64,000 bases of DNA. Origin: Phycisphaerales bacterium (GTDB lineage: Bacteria > Planctomycetota > Phycisphaerae > Phycisphaerales > UBA1924). Shown here piece after piece: positions 1 through 8,538 of this stretch (the first letter of the stretch is position 1; each line of letters starts with the position of its first letter). The stretch covers positions 248,001-312,000 of the forward strand of contig JAVJNT010000001.1 in the NCBI GenBank assembly GCA_040217175.1. The letters run 5' to 3'. Made by a program: the position numbers and the translations under genes. The notes beneath the pieces are model-generated. The model was not told the DNA's origin, did not search any database, and worked only from the letters and a program-made list of their open reading frames with translations.

Positions 1-2910
1 GAGGAACGTCATCGCGAACCCCAGCGCCAGGTGGCCCCAGATCATGCCGACCGTCGCGAAGGGAATGGCCGCCATGACGATGAGCGGCTGCATGTAGCTC
101 GAGAACAGCCACGCGAGCGTGACGAAGATGAGCCCTGCCGCCACGGCCATGCCCAGCGGAAGGGTGGCGAAGCTCTCGGCCACGTCCTTCTGCCGCCCGC
201 GCTCGACGATGCGGATGCCGGGGAACTCACGCTCGAGTGCGATGAGCTTGGGCCGCAGCGAGCCGACGATCTCCTCGGGGTTACCGAGCTGGCGGTTGAC
301 ATCGGCGCTTACGGTAATGATGCGCTCGCGGTCGAGCCTCCGCACCGTGGCGTAGCCGCGGCCCTCCTCGATCGTCGCGACCTCGATCAGCGGCACGGCC
401 CGGCCGTCGGGCGAGAAGACGTAGGTGTCCTCCAGGGCAACGGGGCTCGAACGCGTCTCCTTGGGCAGCGTGACGCGGACCTTGACGTCCTCGCGGTTGC
501 CCGCGAACGTGTGGGGCTCGAGGCCGAAGACGGCACCGCGGATCTGCTCGCCCAGCGAGGCCCGGGTAAAGCCCAGCTCGGTCGCGCCGTCCTTGAGGTC
601 GAAGCGCAGCTCGCGCTGCCCGGCGTCGGCGTCGTCTTCGATGTCGAAGACCGCCTCGATCTCGTCGAGCATGGCCTTGAGGCGATCGACGACGATGGTT
701 GCCCGTTCGGTGTTTTCTCCGACGACGCCAAGGCTGATGGCCACGCCGCCCGGGCCGCCGCCGATGGGCTCGAAGCGCAGGCTCTTGACGCCCGCCAGTT
801 CGCCGAGCTGCTCGCGAATGGCCAGGATCACGTCGTTGCTCGTCCGGTCGCGCTGCTCGACGGGATTGAGCTCGAGGAAGATCTGGCCGAGGTGTGGCTG
901 GCTGATATCCCCGCCCTCGCCGTTGACGTCGCCGATGGCGCCGACCGACGCGTAAGCGCTGGCGACCTCGGGCTGGTCGAGGGATGCCTGCTCGATGCGG
1001 CGCACGATGGCGTCGGTCTCGCCCACGGGGGTGCCGATGGGCATGCGCAGGGTGACGTTGACCGACTCGGCGTCTTCGGTCTCGAAGAAGATGAACTCGA
1101 GCTTCCCTCCCGCGACCATCGCCGCCGACGCGATGACGATCGAGATCGCCAGCGCCAGCGTGAGGTATCGGTATCGCAGGCAGCGGACCAGCATGCGGGT
1201 GTAGTGGGGGATGAGCAGGCGCGAGAAGAGGCGATCGCGCCAGTGGTCGTAGCGGGCCTCGAAGCGCGCCAGCCGCGACGCCGTGCCGGTGCGTTCGGCC
1301 CGGTCGGTCGAGCGCAGCGTGTGGGCCATGTGGCTGGGCAGGATGAACAGGCACTCGATGAGCGAGACCAGCAGCGCGACCGCGACCACGATCGGGAGCG
1401 CCGCGAGGAAGTCGCCGATCTGGCCCTCGATCAAGGCCAGCGGCAGGAACGCGAACACGGTGGTCAGCACCGTCGTGACGACGGGCCAGCTCACCTGCCC
1501 GGCGCCCTCGATGGCCGCCTGCATCGGCGGCATGCCCTCTTCGTGCCGCGCAACGATGTTTTCGGCGACGACGATCGCATCGTCGACCAGGATGCCGATC
1601 ACCACGATCAGGCCGAACATGGTGAGCAGGTTCAGCGTGATGCCGGTCATACGCATCATGGCGATCGTGCCCGCCAGCGAGATGATCAGTCCGATGGCCA
1701 CCCAGAACGACACGCGCCAGTTCAACAACAGCACGAGCACCAGGAACACCAGCGCCCCGCCCTGCAGCGCGTTGCGTGTCAGGAGCTCGAGGCGTCCGGT
1801 GACGAATCTTGCGAGGTCGGTCGTGATGCGAGCCTCGCCCGGCAGGCGGCCCATCCACTTCTGGCCCGACTCATAGGCCTGCAGCCGGTCCGACACCGGG
1901 CTAAGGTCGAGCGGCTTGCCCTGGGCCTCGAGCTGCTTGTTCTGCATCTCCCGCAGGAACGTGCCGATGCGTTCGCCGATGGTCAGCTCGAGCGGCTCGC
2001 CTCGCATGCCGGCGGTGTAGGCCTTGGTCAGTTCGGCGATCTTGACCACGTCGGTGTCGCCGACCTGGAAGCAGGTCAGCGAGACGGCCGGCTGTCCTTC
2101 GAGCCGCGTGATGAGGTCGGTATCGCGGAACCCATACTCGACGTCGGCGATGTCGCCGAGCCGCAGCACCCGTCCGCCTTCACCCTTGACGACGATATCG
2201 GCGACGAGCTTGGCGTCTTCTTCGACGCGGACGGTGCGCACCGACAGCGTCTGCGTGCCCGTGCGCACGGTGCCACCGGGCAGCTCGCGCATGGCGGCAC
2301 GCACGCGATCTGAGATCATCGGTAGGCTGAGCTGGTGCTCGACCATCGCCTGCGGCCTGACCGACACGCGGATCTCGTCGGTCCGGATGCCGTCGATCGT
2401 CACGTCGGCCATGCCCGGCAAGGCCCGCAGGTCTTCTCGGATCGCCAGCGCAGCTTCCTTCAGCGCCCGCTCGCTGGTATCGCCGTAGATCGACAGGATC
2501 ACGGCGGGCAGATTCGGTTCGAGCTTGTCGACGATGATGCGTTCGGATTGCTCGGGGAGGTCCTGGAGCGAATCGACCTCGCGCTTGACGTCGCTGACGG
2601 CCTCGTCGATATCGACCGAATCCTCGAACTCGATGATGAGCTGGGCGCTGCCCTCGGTCACGGTCGTGTTGATCTCGACCACGTCGCGCAGGTCGGCGAC
2701 GCGGTCTTCGATCTTGATCGCCAGCGAACGCTCGATCTCGTCGGGCGAGGCGCCCGGATATGGCGCGGCCACGACCACGCGGTTGGGCCTGACCTCGGGG
2801 AAGAACTCCCGGCGCAGACCGAGCCCGAGAAGGATGCCGGCGCCGATGATGGCGAACATCAGCAGGTTCGCAACGACCGGCTTACGCACGCCGAAGGCCG
2901 GGAGGCTCAT
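1..2910 (-). CDS. RND-family efflux transporter, inner-membrane pump (3' end outside window)
   Basis: Inner-membrane proton-driven pump of the AcrB/MexF type, forming an efflux system with the adaptor encoded just upstream. At least 970 residues are visible and the frame is still open at base 1, so the C-terminus is missing. The N-terminus (MSLPAFGVRKPVVANLLMFA) is a typical first transmembrane helix. A large periplasmic loop follows, then a helix-rich block near residues 360-500 that holds the family signature GILVDDAIVVAENI (about residue 440). A second periplasmic loop and a second helix block follow. The ATG overlaps the adaptor's stop codon (ATGA), so translation is probably coupled. The substrate cannot be told from sequence; the hydrophobe/amphiphile class looks likelier than the heavy-metal class, which is an inference from overall resemblance. 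Confidence 0.9.
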   Translation of the reverse strand, partial: MSLPAFGVRKPVVANLLMFAIIGAGILLGLGLRREFFPEVRPNRVVVAAPYPGASPDEIERSLAIKIEDRVADLRDVVEINTTVTEGSAQLIIEFEDSVDIDEAVSDVKREVDSLQDLPEQSERIIVDKLEPNLPAVILSIYGDTSERALKEAALAIREDLRALPGMADVTIDGIRTDEIRVSVRPQAMVEHQLSLPMISDRVRAAMRELPGGTVRTGTQTLSVRTVRVEEDAKLVADIVVKGEGGRVLRLGDIADVEYGFRDTDLITRLEGQPAVSLTCFQVGDTDVVKIAELTKAYTAGMRGEPLELTIGERIGTFLREMQNKQLEAQGKPLDLSPVSDRLQAYESGQKWMGRLPGEARITTDLARFVTGRLELLTRNALQGGALVFLVLVLLLNWRVSFWVAIGLIISLAGTIAMMRMTGITLNLLTMFGLIVVIGILVDDAIVVAENIVARHEEGMPPMQAAIEGAGQVSWPVVTTVLTTVFAFLPLALIEGQIGDFLAALPIVVAVALLVSLIECLFILPSHMAHTLRSTDRAERTGTASRLARFEARYDHWRDRLFSRLLIPHYTRMLVRCLRYRYLTLALAISIVIASAAMVAGGKLEFIFFETEDAESVNVTLRMPIGTPVGETDAIVRRIEQASLDQPEVASAYASVGAIGDVNGEGGDISQPHLGQIFLELNPVEQRDRTSNDVILAIREQLGELAGVKSLRFEPIGGGPGGVAISLGVVGENTERATIVVDRLKAMLDEIEAVFDIEDDADAGQRELRFDLKDGATELGFTRASLGEQIRGAVFGLEPHTFAGNREDVKVRVTLPKETRSSPVALEDTYVFSPDGRAVPLIEVATIEEGRGYATVRRLDRERIITVSADVNRQLGNPEEIVGSLRPKLIALEREFPGIRIVERGRQKDVAESFATLPLGMAVAAGLIFVTLAWLFSSYMQPLIVMAAIPFATVGMIWGHLALGFAMTFL

Positions 2911-4256
2911 GGCGCGCCTCCGGACTCGCCGACGCGGATGGGCGAGCCGTCGCGCAGGTCATCAAGGTTGGTCACCAGCACCTGCTGGCCTTGCTGCAAG
3001 TCCGCCTCGACGGCAAACCACAGCGACTCGCCGGATGGCGCGCCTTCGATGTCGCCCTCGAGCGCGAACAGCGTCTCGACGTCGACCCGCCGGGCCCGCG
3101 CGGGCGAGTTCAGGTCGGCGATCAGCACGCCGCCCTGCACGACGGCGCGCCTGGGCACCAGCAGGTGGGCAACGGGCCGGCTCGGCAGCACGCGTCCGAC
3201 GACGAACATGCCCGGCCGGAGGATGACGCCGTTGCTGGGCGTGAGCATGCCGCGCTCGTCGGTCTCCAGTTCCTGGGCGACCTCGACAAAGACGCGGATG
3301 GACCTGGTCTGAGCGTCGGCTTCGGGCGCGAGCCTCGTAATCGTGCCGTTCCACCGAGCGTCAGAACCCGACTCAAGCACGACCTCGACCTCGTCGCCGA
3401 TGGCGATGTCGCCCGCCGCCGAGGCCGGAAGCGAAAGCGGAAGCTCGAGGCGGCCCAGGTCGACGATGCGGGCGGCCGGGTCGCCAACGCGGGCGTAGTC
3501 GCCCTCGTCCAGCGAGACGTCCTGCAGCACGCCGGAGATGGGCGCCGTTACGGTGGCGCGCTCGAGGTCCTGCTTGGCCTGGTCGAGCTCGGCCCGCTGC
3601 GACGTGATGTTGGCCTCCAGCGAGGCGCGCCGGGCCGGGATGGATCTGGACTGCTGCTGCAGGGCCGACGCCTCCCGGGCGGCCCGGCGGTAGGCGGCCA
3701 GCTTCTGGTCGACCTCGGTGGGGGTGCCGGCGCCGCGGTCTTCGAAGATGCCTCGGGCGCGTTCGTACTCACGCCGGGCGATCTCGGCCTCCTCCAGCAC
3801 CAGCGTGATCTGCTCATCGAGCGATGCCGCCTCGACGCCGAGCTGGTCGATCTGGGCCTCCAGAGCCGTGACCGTGCCCTCGAGCGCCGTCACGCGTTGG
3901 CGAAAGTCTCTGGGATCGATCTCGAGGATCAGGTCGCCCGCCTCGACCGACAGGCCGGCTTCGATCCCGTCGGGCCGATCGACGATCCGGCCGGCGACCT
4001 GCACCGCGACCTGGGCCGCCGTCATGGATCGTACCGTGCCGTACCCCGTCCAGGGCCGAGCGGTCTCGACGCGGCGGACCTCGACCGTACGGACGAGCGG
4101 CGGCAGTCCGGCGTCTTCGCTGAGGGTGGGCTCGGCCCTGGTGGCCTTGAGGATCTGGAACAGCCCCGTGGCCGCGATGAGCAGGAAGAGTCCGGCCAAG
4201 ACGCGGGTGGCGAGGGGGATCGCCCTCCGCAATCGGCTGAGCGTAGTGTTCGGCAT
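2907..4256 (-). CDS. RND efflux periplasmic adaptor (HlyD/AcrA family)
   Basis: Membrane-fusion protein linking the RND pump to an outer-membrane channel. It has 449 residues from the ATG at 4256. One transmembrane anchor lies at about residues 15-37, with no lipobox. A first lipoyl half follows, then a long alpha-helical hairpin (about residues 120-230, rich in Glu, Arg, Ala and Leu heptads). A second lipoyl half (ATVTAPISGVLQDV) and beta-barrel segments come next. The frame stays open upstream to 4346, but an internal start at 4256 fits the membrane anchor better and avoids running toward the divergent tRNA. A strong Shine-Dalgarno sequence lies unusually far upstream, separated from the ATG by a small hairpin. 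No outer-membrane channel gene is present in the window. Confidence 0.9.
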   Translation of the reverse strand: MPNTTLSRLRRAIPLATRVLAGLFLLIAATGLFQILKATRAEPTLSEDAGLPPLVRTVEVRRVETARPWTGYGTVRSMTAAQVAVQVAGRIVDRPDGIEAGLSVEAGDLILEIDPRDFRQRVTALEGTVTALEAQIDQLGVEAASLDEQITLVLEEAEIARREYERARGIFEDRGAGTPTEVDQKLAAYRRAAREASALQQQSRSIPARRASLEANITSQRAELDQAKQDLERATVTAPISGVLQDVSLDEGDYARVGDPAARIVDLGRLELPLSLPASAAGDIAIGDEVEVVLESGSDARWNGTITRLAPEADAQTRSIRVFVEVAQELETDERGMLTPSNGVILRPGMFVVGRVLPSRPVAHLLVPRRAVVQGGVLIADLNSPARARRVDVETLFALEGDIEGAPSGESLWFAVEADLQQGQQVLVTNLDDLRDGSPIRVGESGGAP

Positions 4257-4262
4257 GTACTC

Positions 4263-4284
4263 GGACGCTCGGGCGTCCCTCCTT
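4263..4284 (-). promoter_or_regulatory. Ribosome binding site with intervening hairpin for the efflux operon
   Basis: On the minus strand AAGGAGG (4284-4278) is followed by a perfect 6-bp stem, GGACGC/GCGTCC with a 4-nt loop (4278-4263), and then six bases before the ATG at 4256. Linear spacing is too long for initiation, but folding the hairpin would bring the site to normal distance. The sequence is seen directly; a role in translation is inference. Confidence 0.4.
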
Positions 4285-4332
4285 GGTGCACAGGTTACGC
4301 CCGAGACCGGCCCTGGGGGGCGTTGCATATCG

Positions 4333-4360
4333 TTGACTCCCGCCAATGAGCCGATACACT
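4333..4360 (+). promoter_or_regulatory. Sigma-70-type promoter of tRNA-Ile
   Basis: TTGACT (4333-4338), a 16-bp spacer and TACACT (4355-4360) sit just upstream of the tRNA at 4370, giving a predicted start about two to four bases before the mature 5' end. Confidence 0.6.
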
Positions 4361-4369
4361 GGGCGGTTC

Positions 4370-4442
4370 GGGCTTGTAGCTCAGTCGGTAGAGCGCACCG
4401 CTGATAACGGTGAGGTCACAGGTTCAAGTCCTGTCAGGCCCA
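4370..4442 (+). tRNA. tRNA-Ile (anticodon GAT)
   Basis: A complete 73-nt cloverleaf. The acceptor arms GGGCTTG and CAGGCCC pair with one G-U, the D stem is GCTC/GAGC, the anticodon stem is CACCG/CGGTG with loop CTGATAA (anticodon GAT at 4403-4405), and the T arm is ACAGG-TTCAAGT-CCTGT. The discriminator is A and CCA is not encoded. It stands alone rather than in an rRNA spacer. Confidence 0.97.
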
Positions 4443-4606
4443 TTCCTCCGGACCCGATCCGTTCGGACGCGTTCCATTCGGACGCCGAGCCGGCACGGAG
4501 CGTCGGCGTTCTCGCCCACGCGACTCCGCCGTCGGCGGGGTACGAAGCCAAGCACGCCAATGCCGTACCCTGCGTCGCCGGTTGAACGCAGAAGGGAATC
4601 CGTCGC

Positions 4607-5485
4607 GTGGCACGCCAAGAGAGCTTCATGGAGGACTTCAAGCGGTTCTTCGGCCGTGGGCTCGCCGTCTTGCTGCCCTCCATCTTGACGCTCTGGCTGC
4701 TGTGGCAGGCGTTCGTCTTCCTCTTCAACAACGTGGCCGAGCCCATCAATCGCGGCATCCGCGTGGTGGTCGTCGAGATCGCTCCACGCGTGACGCCCGA
4801 GGACCAGCGGCCCGAGTTCATGCTCGTCGAGCCCGGCGAGATCGACGAGTTCCTGGCATCGCCCGAAGGTCGGCCGTTCCGGGGCCGCTCGACGCAGGTC
4901 GTGCGCGAGCACCTCGTGCGACAGCAACTCGGCGAGTTCTGGAACCAACACTGGTACCTCCAAGGCGCCGGCTTGCTCGTGGCGATCATGCTGATCTATC
5001 TGGCCGGCCTCTTGCTGGGAAACTACCTTGGCCGCCGCGTGTACGCCCGTGTCGAACGCCTGATCGCACAGATTCCCGGCTTCAAGCAGGTGTATCCCCA
5101 CGTGAAGCAGGTCGTCGAACTCATCATGGGGGAGCGAAAGGTCGCCTTCCGCCGCGTGGTGATGGTGCAGTACCCCAGGCGGGGGATCTGGACCATGGGT
5201 CTGGTGACCAGCGACTCGATCACGACCGTCCACGAGGCGGCCGGCGTGCCGTGCATCGCGGTGTTCATTCCCTCGACGCCCACGCCCTTTACCGGCTTTG
5301 CCATTACGGTGCCGCGGGACGAGGCGATCGACATCCCCATGTCGATCGACGAGGCCATCCGGTACTTCATCACCGGGGGGACGCTGGTGCCCGACCGGTT
5401 CAGGCCGCCCGGGGCGGACAATTCGGCGATCTCGCCGCCGCCGGCCACCGAAGCCGATCAACCGCCAGCCGCCCAATCGCGATAG
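4607..5485 (+). CDS. DUF502 family membrane protein
   Basis: Predicted inner-membrane protein of 292 residues and unknown biochemical role. Two membrane segments are clear: about residues 18-45 (starting GRGLAVLLPSILTLWLLW) and about 122-143 (GLLVAIMLIYLAGLLLGNYLG). Between them is a soluble loop. The C-terminal half carries the family's conserved core, including IPGFKQVYPHVKQV and the region after RRVVMVQYPRRGIW that ends in FIPSTPTPFTGFAI. The GTG at 4607 has GAAGGGA upstream; the ATG at 4628 (MEDFKRFF) is an alternative start and gives a more usual N-terminus. It lies between the tRNA and the hpf-PTS cluster on the same strand, with a 102-base gap before hpf. Confidence 0.85.
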   Translation: MARQESFMEDFKRFFGRGLAVLLPSILTLWLLWQAFVFLFNNVAEPINRGIRVVVVEIAPRVTPEDQRPEFMLVEPGEIDEFLASPEGRPFRGRSTQVVREHLVRQQLGEFWNQHWYLQGAGLLVAIMLIYLAGLLLGNYLGRRVYARVERLIAQIPGFKQVYPHVKQVVELIMGERKVAFRRVVMVQYPRRGIWTMGLVTSDSITTVHEAAGVPCIAVFIPSTPTPFTGFAITVPRDEAIDIPMSIDEAIRYFITGGTLVPDRFRPPGADNSAISPPPATEADQPPAAQSR

Positions 5486-5587
5486 GAACGGTCTGGTGGG
5501 TATGCTTGAGCGAGCCGGCCGGGATGGCCGGCCAGAAGTGCCGGCGTAGTGAGCCGGCCGTGTCGCCGGAAAGAAGGGACGGACACC

Positions 5588-5905
5588 ATGCGCATTGAAG
5601 TCGTCGGCCGACACCTCACGATCACCGACGCGATCCGTCAGCACGCCGAGGAAAAGTCCGAGAAGCTCACGCGCTTCTTCGACCGCATCCTGAGCGTGAC
5701 CTGGACGATCGAGCATCACAACAACTCCTCGGGCGACTCGTTCGAGGTCGAGTTGATCGTCGACGTTGAGCACCACGACGACCTGGTGAGCAAGGACACT
5801 GGTGGCGACCTCTACGGCGTGATCGATTCCGTGCAGCACAAGGGCATCCGCCAGCTCAGCGACCTGCACGACAAGGTGAAGGTCCAGAAGAGGCAGGCGC
5901 ACTGA
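5588..5905 (+). CDS. hpf: Ribosome hibernation-promoting factor (short form)
   Basis: Ribosome-associated inhibitor that binds the 30S mRNA channel in slow growth. This is the short type of 105 residues with only the N-terminal beta-alpha-beta-beta-beta-alpha domain; the dimerising C-terminal domain of long HPF is absent. It starts MRIEVVGRHLTITDAIRQHA, a typical family opening. The ATG at 5588 is preferred over the open frame extending back to 5549 because homology begins there and GAAGGGA precedes it. It ends 2 bases before ptsN, so the genes are likely cotranscribed. The hpf-ptsN pairing is well known from rpoN clusters, though rpoN is not present here. Confidence 0.9.
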   Translation: MRIEVVGRHLTITDAIRQHAEEKSEKLTRFFDRILSVTWTIEHHNNSSGDSFEVELIVDVEHHDDLVSKDTGGDLYGVIDSVQHKGIRQLSDLHDKVKVQKRQAH

Positions 5906-5907
5906 CC

Positions 5908-6390
5908 ATGGCCATGAAGCTCACCGAGATCGTGACGCAGGACGCCGTCCTGCCCGAGTTGCAGGCAACCGAGCGCGACGACGCCATCGTGGAGATGATC
6001 GACGCGCTCGTCGCTGCGGGCGCTGCGAACGCCGAGCACCGCGACGAGCTCGTTGCCGCCGTGCTCGAGCGTGAGCGCAAGGGCTCGACCGGCTTCGGGC
6101 GTGGCGTTGCCGTACCGCACGTCAAGCACGCCGGCGTGACGAAGATGGCCGCGAGCATCGCCCGGAGCGGCAAGGGCATCGACTTCAGCGCTCTCGACCG
6201 CCAGCCCGTGTACTCCGTCGTTCTGCTGCTCAGCCCGGAGGACAGCCCCGAGGAGCATCTCAAGGCCATGGAGGTCATCTTCAAGAGCCTGGGCAACGAG
6301 ACGTTCCGCCGGTTCTTGCGGCAGGCGTCGACACGCGACGAGATCATCGAGCTGCTGCACGAAGCCGACCACCAGAAGCTGCCCGGCTGA
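5908..6390 (+). CDS. ptsN: PTS IIA component, nitrogen/fructose type (PtsN-like)
   Basis: Phosphocarrier IIA protein of the PTS-Ntr branch; such proteins act mainly as regulators. It has 160 residues and is a complete PTS_EIIA type-2 domain. The phosphorylated histidine is His71 in GVAVPHVKHAG, with the upstream helix ERERKGSTGFG conserved. No IIB or IIC sugar-transport domains are attached or encoded nearby, which favours a regulatory role. It lies between hpf (2-bp gap) and the HPr gene (26-bp gap), so phosphate is probably received from the HPr encoded next. Enzyme I is not in the window. Confidence 0.9.
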   Translation: MAMKLTEIVTQDAVLPELQATERDDAIVEMIDALVAAGAANAEHRDELVAAVLERERKGSTGFGRGVAVPHVKHAGVTKMAASIARSGKGIDFSALDRQPVYSVVLLLSPEDSPEEHLKAMEVIFKSLGNETFRRFLRQASTRDEIIELLHEADHQKLPG

Positions 6391-6416
6391 GCATCGCTTC
6401 CTCACGGAGACACGGA

Positions 6417-6692
6417 TTGGCCAAGGAGTGCGCCGCCAGGGTGACCGTCGTAAACCGGCTGGGCCTGCACGCGCGTCCGGCGACGGCGGTGGCAGACTGC
6501 GCCCAGCAGTTCTCGAGCCAGATCGCACTCAAGCGCGACGACCAGGAGATCGACGGCAAGTCGATCATGCAGATCATGCTGCTCGCCGCGACCCAGGGAG
6601 TCGAACTCGAGGTCATCGCACGCGGCGACGACGCCGAGGAGGCCTGCAAGGCCCTGGGCGACCTATTCGCGCGAGGGTTCGATGAAGAGTGA
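6417..6692 (+). CDS. ptsH: HPr family phosphocarrier protein
   Basis: Small phosphocarrier of 91 residues passing phosphate from enzyme I to the IIA protein. The active-site histidine is His18 in RLGLHARPAT. Ser49 in GKSIMQIM is the position phosphorylated by HPr kinase in many bacteria, so regulation at that site is possible, but no kinase gene lies nearby. The start is TTG at 6417, supported by GGAG nine bases upstream; the next ATG is far inside the domain. It could equally be called NPr (ptsO) because of the hpf-ptsN context. Its end overlaps the Trm112-like gene by 11 bases. Confidence 0.9.
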   Translation: MAKECAARVTVVNRLGLHARPATAVADCAQQFSSQIALKRDDQEIDGKSIMQIMLLAATQGVELEVIARGDDAEEACKALGDLFARGFDEE

Positions 6693-6885
6693 GACTCCGA
6701 GCCCCGCTGGCCCCGGCCCCTTGCCCGAGCAACTCCGCTGCCCGATCACGGGCAAGCAGCTCGCCCTCGACGCATCGGGCGAATGGGTCAACGTCGTCGG
6801 AGAGCCCATCCGCTACCCGATCCGCAAAGGCATTCCGGTGCTCGTGCCTCCCGCCGCCGAGAAGCTCGAGCGGCCCGGGGCCTAG
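6682..6885 (+). CDS. Trm112-like small protein (UPF0434 type)
   Basis: A 67-residue protein of the bacterial Trm112p-like family. It shows the typical LRCPITGKQL opening of the domain and the closing YPIRKGIPVLV. Only one cysteine of the usual zinc ligands is seen, as is common in bacterial members. Eukaryotic Trm112 activates methyltransferases; the role in bacteria is not settled. Its stop codon and the murA stop codon share the palindrome CTAG (6882-6885), so the two convergent genes overlap by four bases. Confidence 0.8.
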   Translation: MKSETPSPAGPGPLPEQLRCPITGKQLALDASGEWVNVVGEPIRYPIRKGIPVLVPPAAEKLERPGA

Positions 6886-8237
6886 GCGGGAACGGCGACC
6901 TCGGCGAGTGACTTCTCTTCGACGCGCTGGATGTCGGCGCCGAGCTCGTTGAGGTATTCGTCCATGCGCTGGTAGCCACGGTCAAGGTGGTAGACCCGGC
7001 GGACCACCGTCCGGCCGCGCGCCGCCAGGCCCGCGAGCACCAGCCCCGCAGAGGCGCGCAGGTCGCTGGCCATGACCGGTGCGCCCACCAGCTTCGGCAC
7101 GCCGCTGATGACCGCCGTCGGCCCGTGGCGGATGATCTGCGCGCCCATGCGCAGCAGCTCGGCCACGTGCAGGAAGCGCTCGGGGAAGATCTTTTCGGTG
7201 ATGATCGAGTTGCCGTCTGCGAGCGTGAGCAGGGCGAGCGCTTGGGCCTGCAGGTCGGTCGGGAAGCCGGGGAAGGGCTGCGTCGTGAGTTCGACGGGCT
7301 TGAGCGGCCCGGTGCGCCTCACGAAGGCCGTCGCGCGGATCGAGTCGCCGCCGGTGGTGTCGAGCGGCTCGTGTTCGCTGAGCTCGAGCTCGATGCCCGC
7401 GGCTCGAAGCATCTCGAACGGTCCGACCAACGCATCGACCGGCCAGTTGGCGATGGTGAGCTCGCCCCTGGTCATGGCGGCGGCCATCGCGTACGTGCCC
7501 GCCTCGATGCGATCGGGCATGATGCGGCGGCTGGTCCCGCCCAGCTCGTCGACGCCATCGACAACGATCCGCGGCGTGCCCAGGCCAGAAATTCGCGCCC
7601 CCATGCTCTGGAGCAGCCGGCCCAGGTCGACGACCTCGGGCTCGCAGGCGGCCGACTCGATGACCGTCCGGCCGCGTGCCAGCGTCGCGGCGCTCATGAT
7701 GTTGGCCGTGCCCAGCACGGTCGAGCCGAACGGCCCGCCCAGGAACACCGTGGCGCCGCGCAGCCCGCCGGCGGGGGCCTTCGCGACCACGTCACCGTTC
7801 GACAGGCTGATGGATGCCCCGAGAGCAGCCAGGCCCTTGAGGTGCAGGTCGATGGGGCGGGGGCCGATGGCACAGCCCCCGGGCATCGAAATCCGGGCTT
7901 CTCCCCGTCGGGCCAGCATCGGGCCCAGTACGCACACGCCCGCACGCATGGTCCGCACGATGTCGTATCGGGCGTGGCTCAGGCTCGCGTCGGTCACGAT
8001 GGTGCGCACGGACCGGCCGCCCCGGGTGGCGCCGTCTGCCTCGGCGACCTCGACGCCCAGCTCGCCCAGCAGGCGGAGCATGTTGGAGATGTCCTCGAGC
8101 CGTGGCACGTCCGAGAGCTCGACGGGCTCGTCGGTCAGCAGCGCGGCCGCCAGCATGGGAAGCGCGGCGTTCTTGGAGCCGTGCACCTCGAACCTGCCGG
8201 AAATGGGCTTGCCGCCCTCGATCACAAACGCGTCCAT
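6882..8237 (-). CDS. murA: UDP-N-acetylglucosamine 1-carboxyvinyltransferase
   Basis: Catalyses the first committed step of peptidoglycan synthesis, enolpyruvyl transfer from PEP to UDP-GlcNAc in the cytoplasm. It has 451 residues, slightly above the usual 420. The N-terminal GSKNAALPMLAA motif carries the substrate-binding Lys-Asn pair. The catalytic cysteine is Cys122 in PGGCAIGPRPIDLH, so the enzyme should be fosfomycin-sensitive in principle (inference from the Cys rather than Asp form). The C-terminal GYQRMDEYLNELGADI matches the family. It is transcribed alone, divergent from the fibro-slime gene. Its presence supports a peptidoglycan wall. Confidence 0.95.
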   Translation of the reverse strand: MDAFVIEGGKPISGRFEVHGSKNAALPMLAAALLTDEPVELSDVPRLEDISNMLRLLGELGVEVAEADGATRGGRSVRTIVTDASLSHARYDIVRTMRAGVCVLGPMLARRGEARISMPGGCAIGPRPIDLHLKGLAALGASISLSNGDVVAKAPAGGLRGATVFLGGPFGSTVLGTANIMSAATLARGRTVIESAACEPEVVDLGRLLQSMGARISGLGTPRIVVDGVDELGGTSRRIMPDRIEAGTYAMAAAMTRGELTIANWPVDALVGPFEMLRAAGIELELSEHEPLDTTGGDSIRATAFVRRTGPLKPVELTTQPFPGFPTDLQAQALALLTLADGNSIITEKIFPERFLHVAELLRMGAQIIRHGPTAVISGVPKLVGAPVMASDLRASAGLVLAGLAARGRTVVRRVYHLDRGYQRMDEYLNELGADIQRVEEKSLAEVAVPA

Positions 8238-8538
8238 GCGTGCGTCTCCGAGTTGCTCGATACGACAGATGTGGACGGCCGCAGCCTACGCCGGCAGCAC
8301 ATCCGAAAAGGTCATGTGCCTGTCGTTTACATCGACGGTTGGCGGGCCCAGGCGTTGGAATCGGCGCAGCCGCACCCCCTGGGGTTCCCCATCCCTCACA
8401 GCCGGCCAACTCGCCACCGGGAATTCGTGTCGGTGCATTGCCGCCAGCCGCGGCGCATTCGAGGCTGTTCGTAGGTAATCACGCCCCTGCGTGGGGGCGT
8501 CTGACGTGAGCCGGGATTCGCCCGGCATGGAGGCAACG
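8238..8538. other. Divergent intergenic region between murA and the fibro-slime gene
   Basis: No gene was seen in these 301 bases. It must hold both divergent promoters, but no convincing -35/-10 pair was found. Close to the plus-strand gene lie two perfect hairpins: ACGCCCC/GGGGCGT (8481-8500) and GCCGGG/CCCGGC with a 5-nt loop (8510-8526). The second abuts the GGAGG ribosome site, so it could affect translation of the downstream gene. No known riboswitch consensus was recognised. Confidence 0.4.

Noticed and set aside
31-2313. A 760-codon plus-strand open frame opposite the efflux pump
   Set aside because: The product is Asp/Arg/His/Gln-rich without domains, while the other strand encodes a clear RND transporter. 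It is a by-product of high GC content.
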